Assembly: GCA_026392145.1 (NCBI GenBank)
Contig: JAPLCS010000429.1
Coordinates: 4,004 to 11,212, forward strand
Reading direction: 5' to 3'
DNA: 7,209 nucleotides
Origin: Fimbriimonadales bacterium
GTDB taxonomy: Bacteria; Armatimonadota; Fimbriimonadia; Fimbriimonadales; Fimbriimonadaceae
The position numbers and the translations under genes are program-made. Below are positions 5,382 through 7,209 of the stretch, piece by piece. The first letter of the stretch is position 1; each line of letters begins with the position of its first letter. The notes beneath the pieces were generated by a model, which was not told the DNA's origin, did no database searches, and worked only from the letters and a program-made list of their open reading frames with translations.

Positions 5382-6299
5382 ATGAAAATGCCGTGCAACT
5401 CTGTCGGTCTCACCACTACAGAAGCAGCATTTATCGAGCAAGCTCGTAACAATGGTGAACTCTACATTGCCCAGCCGTACCAACTTTATAGCGAAGATAA
5501 TCATGCGGCATGGAAGTCCTTGTTTGGTCGTATGCGTCCTCAATGGGAGAGGTTTGCGAACGAACATTTCATGAAGGGGATTGAATCTCTTTGTTTGGAC
5601 CCCAACAGAATTCCAAAGCTTGACGATGTTAACCAATTCCTGAATCCACTCACAGGTTTCAAAGCAAAAGCAGTAAGTGGATACGTGCCTGCCTACCTGT
5701 TCTTTGATTGTCTAAGCAACAGAGAGTTTCCAACTACAATAACAATCCGCCGACATGACAAGCTGGATTACCTTCCTGAACCAGATATTTTTCACGACAT
5801 TGCGGGTCATGTGCCAATGCACACAGACAAAGCCTTTGCTGATACCTTAGTACGATTTGGAGAATTGGCGAAGCTGGCAGTAGAAATCGGTTCTGAAATC
5901 AAAGATGAAGATGAAAAACTTCATCGGCTTAACAGCATTATCAAATCATTAGCCCGATTCTTTTGGTTTACCATCGAATTTGGACTCATGAAAGGGAAGG
6001 ATGGCATGAAAGTTTATGGCAGTGGACTTTTAAGCTCTTTCGGGGAAATTCAGTACTCAATTGAATCACCATTGGTGCAAAGGTATCCACTTCAATTGGA
6101 ATGGGTGATTAACCAGTACTTTGAAATAGACCACTATCAACCACTGCTTTTCTGGGTGGAGTCATTCGATCATCTCTTCAGTTTGGTTACTGAATTGGAA
6201 CAGTGGATGAAAGATGGGAAGCTTAACAATGTCTCACCGGGTGAACCTTTAGTGAATGAGGAAGATTTACGCAGTTTTCTTGCGGTAGAGGGAGCCTAA
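5382..6299 (+). CDS. phhA: Phenylalanine 4-hydroxylase (aromatic amino acid hydroxylase, catalytic domain only)
   Basis: This cytoplasmic non-haem iron enzyme converts phenylalanine to tyrosine with O2 and a tetrahydropterin. From the preferred start it has 305 residues, similar to other bacterial stand-alone hydroxylases and without the N-terminal ACT regulatory domain of animal enzymes. The 2-His-1-carboxylate iron site is complete: H138 and H143 in EPDIFHDIAGHVPM, and E199 in FFWFTIEFGL. Pterin- and substrate-pocket motifs are present: GFKAKAVSGYVPAYLFF at 92-108, IRRHDKLDYLPEPD at 122-135, and GSGLLSSFGE at 213-222. The ATG at 5382 is chosen for its GAGG ribosome-binding site; an ATG at 5349 would add 11 residues. 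It sits between the small membrane gene and an E2 gene starting 14 bp after its stop. Tryptophan or tyrosine hydroxylase activity is possible but less likely. No pterin carbinolamine dehydratase (phhB) is in the window. Confidence 0.95.
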   Translation: MKMPCNSVGLTTTEAAFIEQARNNGELYIAQPYQLYSEDNHAAWKSLFGRMRPQWERFANEHFMKGIESLCLDPNRIPKLDDVNQFLNPLTGFKAKAVSGYVPAYLFFDCLSNREFPTTITIRRHDKLDYLPEPDIFHDIAGHVPMHTDKAFADTLVRFGELAKLAVEIGSEIKDEDEKLHRLNSIIKSLARFFWFTIEFGLMKGKDGMKVYGSGLLSSFGEIQYSIESPLVQRYPLQLEWVINQYFEIDHYQPLLFWVESFDHLFSLVTELEQWMKDGKLNNVSPGEPLVNEEDLRSFLAVEGA

Positions 6300-6304
6300 G
6301 GCTC
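6292..6304. repeat. Small hairpin centred on the phhA stop codon
   Basis: GAGCC and GGCTC form a perfect 5-bp stem whose 3-nt loop is the TAA stop codon of phhA. It lies just before the E2 start at 6314. No U-run follows, so it is not a terminator; it might tune translation across the junction, or be chance. Confidence 0.3.
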
Positions 6305-6313
6305 GGTAAAATA

Positions 6314-7209
6314 ATGAGTATGCGAGTAGAGATCTTGATGCCCGAGCTCGGCGAATCCGTGCATGAAGGAACAGTGAGCCGATGGTTAAAGAAAGTGGGC
6401 GATACGGTCAAGGAAGACGAACCGGTCGTAGAGATTATGACCGACAAGGTCAATACCGAACTTCAGGCACCAGCCTCTGGAGTTTTAACTGAAATTACTA
6501 TCCAAGAAGGGGAGCTTGTTAAAGTATTCCAAGCGATGGGTTTCATTGAAACCGAAGTGGGAGCAGCAGCCTCTAAACCCGAAGCAGCCCCAGCACCTAC
6601 TCAGGCAGCTTCTGTACCTGCACCAGAGCCTCAATCAGTATCTCAAGCAATTCCTGAATCAGCGGTAAGCAATTCAGGCGACAGAAAGTGGTTCACACCC
6701 GTAGTACGAGCGATTGCCAAGGAACATGGAATTACCGATGACCAACTCGCGACGCTGGTTGGTTCGGGTGAAGGTGGACGAGTAACAAAGAAGGACATTG
6801 AAGCAAAAATTGCGACTGGAGGATTTACAACTTCTACAACCTATTCTCCAAAGACACCTGAATTCAAACCAGCACCAGCTACGGTAGCAGGACCAGATCA
6901 AGAAATTGTGCCTCTTGCTGGAATGAGAAAGATGATTGCTGATCACATGATCAAATCTTCTCAAGTGCCAACAGTAAGCACCATTACCGAAGTGGATGTC
7001 ACCAAGATGGTGAAGTTCCGTGAAGTGAACAAGGACACATTTGTTCAAACGTACGGCGTCAAACTCACGTACACACCTTTCTTCATCAAGGCTTTAACAG
7101 AAGCTCTGCAAGAGTTCCCAATTCTTAACTCTGCTCTCATGCCAGACAACAAGATAGTCAAGAACGGAGGCGTCCACATGGGTATCGCGGTTGCTTTAGG
7201 TGCCAAGGG
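6314..7209 (+). CDS. 2-oxo acid dehydrogenase E2 subunit, dihydrolipoamide acyltransferase (partial, runs off right edge)
   Basis: The first 298 codons of an E2 core subunit, which moves the acyl group from lipoate to CoA in a multi-enzyme 2-oxo acid dehydrogenase complex. Domains in order: one lipoyl domain at 1-80 starting RVEILMPELGESVHEGTV, with the lipoylated lysine K45 in MTDKVN; an Ala/Pro/Ser-rich flexible linker at about 83-122; a peripheral subunit-binding domain at 125-166 (FTPVVRAIAKEHGI to GGRVTKKDIEAKI); a second linker; then the acyltransferase domain from about 196 (EIVPLAGMRKMIADHM, SQVPTVSTITEVDVTKMV). The catalytic HxxxDG motif lies beyond the window. The single lipoyl domain and overall style suit branched-chain 2-oxo acid (BkdB-like) or generic E2; substrate class is not provable here. 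The ATG at 6314 has a weak ribosome-binding site; a second ATG at 6320 is possible. The 14-bp gap suggests an operon with phhA. Confidence 0.95.
   Translation, partial: MSMRVEILMPELGESVHEGTVSRWLKKVGDTVKEDEPVVEIMTDKVNTELQAPASGVLTEITIQEGELVKVFQAMGFIETEVGAAASKPEAAPAPTQAASVPAPEPQSVSQAIPESAVSNSGDRKWFTPVVRAIAKEHGITDDQLATLVGSGEGGRVTKKDIEAKIATGGFTTSTTYSPKTPEFKPAPATVAGPDQEIVPLAGMRKMIADHMIKSSQVPTVSTITEVDVTKMVKFREVNKDTFVQTYGVKLTYTPFFIKALTEALQEFPILNSALMPDNKIVKNGGVHMGIAVALGAK

Noticed and set aside
5277..5636. Minus-strand open frame of 119 residues antisense to phhA
   Set aside because: phhA is certain on the plus strand from its motifs; the antisense translation is compositionally random.
5904..5925. 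7-bp inverted repeat GATGAAG/CTTCATC inside phhA
   Set aside because: It is AT-rich and lies in a codon-repetitive acidic/lysine stretch (KDEDEK), where such pairing is expected by chance.
6342..6351. 10-bp palindrome CCGAGCTCGG in the E2 lipoyl domain
   Set aside because: It encodes the invariant PELGE motif, so codon choice explains it.
6674..7048. Minus-strand open frame antisense to the E2 gene
   Set aside because: The E2 domains are unmistakable on the plus strand; the antisense translation is rich in Cys, Trp and His, as shadows often are.

Overview
The window reads as ordinary bacterial chromosome: moderately AT-rich, densely packed, with short intergenic gaps. It carries ten genes on alternating strands. 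I see no rRNA, tRNA, CRISPR array, transposase, integrase or phage gene. The organism cannot be fixed from sequence alone. The FmdB-type zinc ribbon, the YkoY-type TerC protein, the DUF1854 gene and a stand-alone phenylalanine hydroxylase suggest a free-living, probably aerobic, diderm-type heterotroph. Armatimonadota/Fimbriimonadia-like or a similar little-studied phylum is a guess from the flavour of the FmdB protein.

Left part (1-1283): the minus strand holds the 5' end of a Gfo/Idh/MocA oxidoreductase, running off the left edge, and upstream of it a TerC/YkoY-type membrane protein likely to export metal ions. A small FmdB-family zinc-ribbon gene diverges from terC across only 30 bp.

Middle (1290-4850): a minus-strand pair, DUF1854 followed by comF (phosphoribosyltransferase-fold competence/DNA-uptake family), overlaps by 38 bp and is probably translationally coupled. 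Diverging from it is a plus-strand gene for an unrecognised 369-residue protein with a signal peptide. Its 3' end overlaps by 53 bp the 3' end of a minus-strand dicarboxylate/amino-acid:cation symporter (DAACS, glutamate-transporter fold).

Right part (4971-7209): a plus-strand run, probably one operon, consists of a small three-helix membrane protein, a catalytic-domain-only phenylalanine 4-hydroxylase, and a 2-oxo acid dehydrogenase E2 subunit cut by the right edge. The E2 gene starts 14 bp after the hydroxylase stop. With the divergent acidic-substrate symporter, this suggests amino-acid uptake and catabolism (Phe to Tyr, and oxidative decarboxylation of 2-oxo acids), but that functional link is inference.

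No clear novel system (defence, mobile element, biosynthetic cluster) is present. The items most worth a second look are the unknown secreted protein, a terminator-like hairpin inside the symporter gene that would act on antisense transcription, two perfect palindromes at gene starts, and an inverted repeat spanning the stop codons of fmdB and comF.
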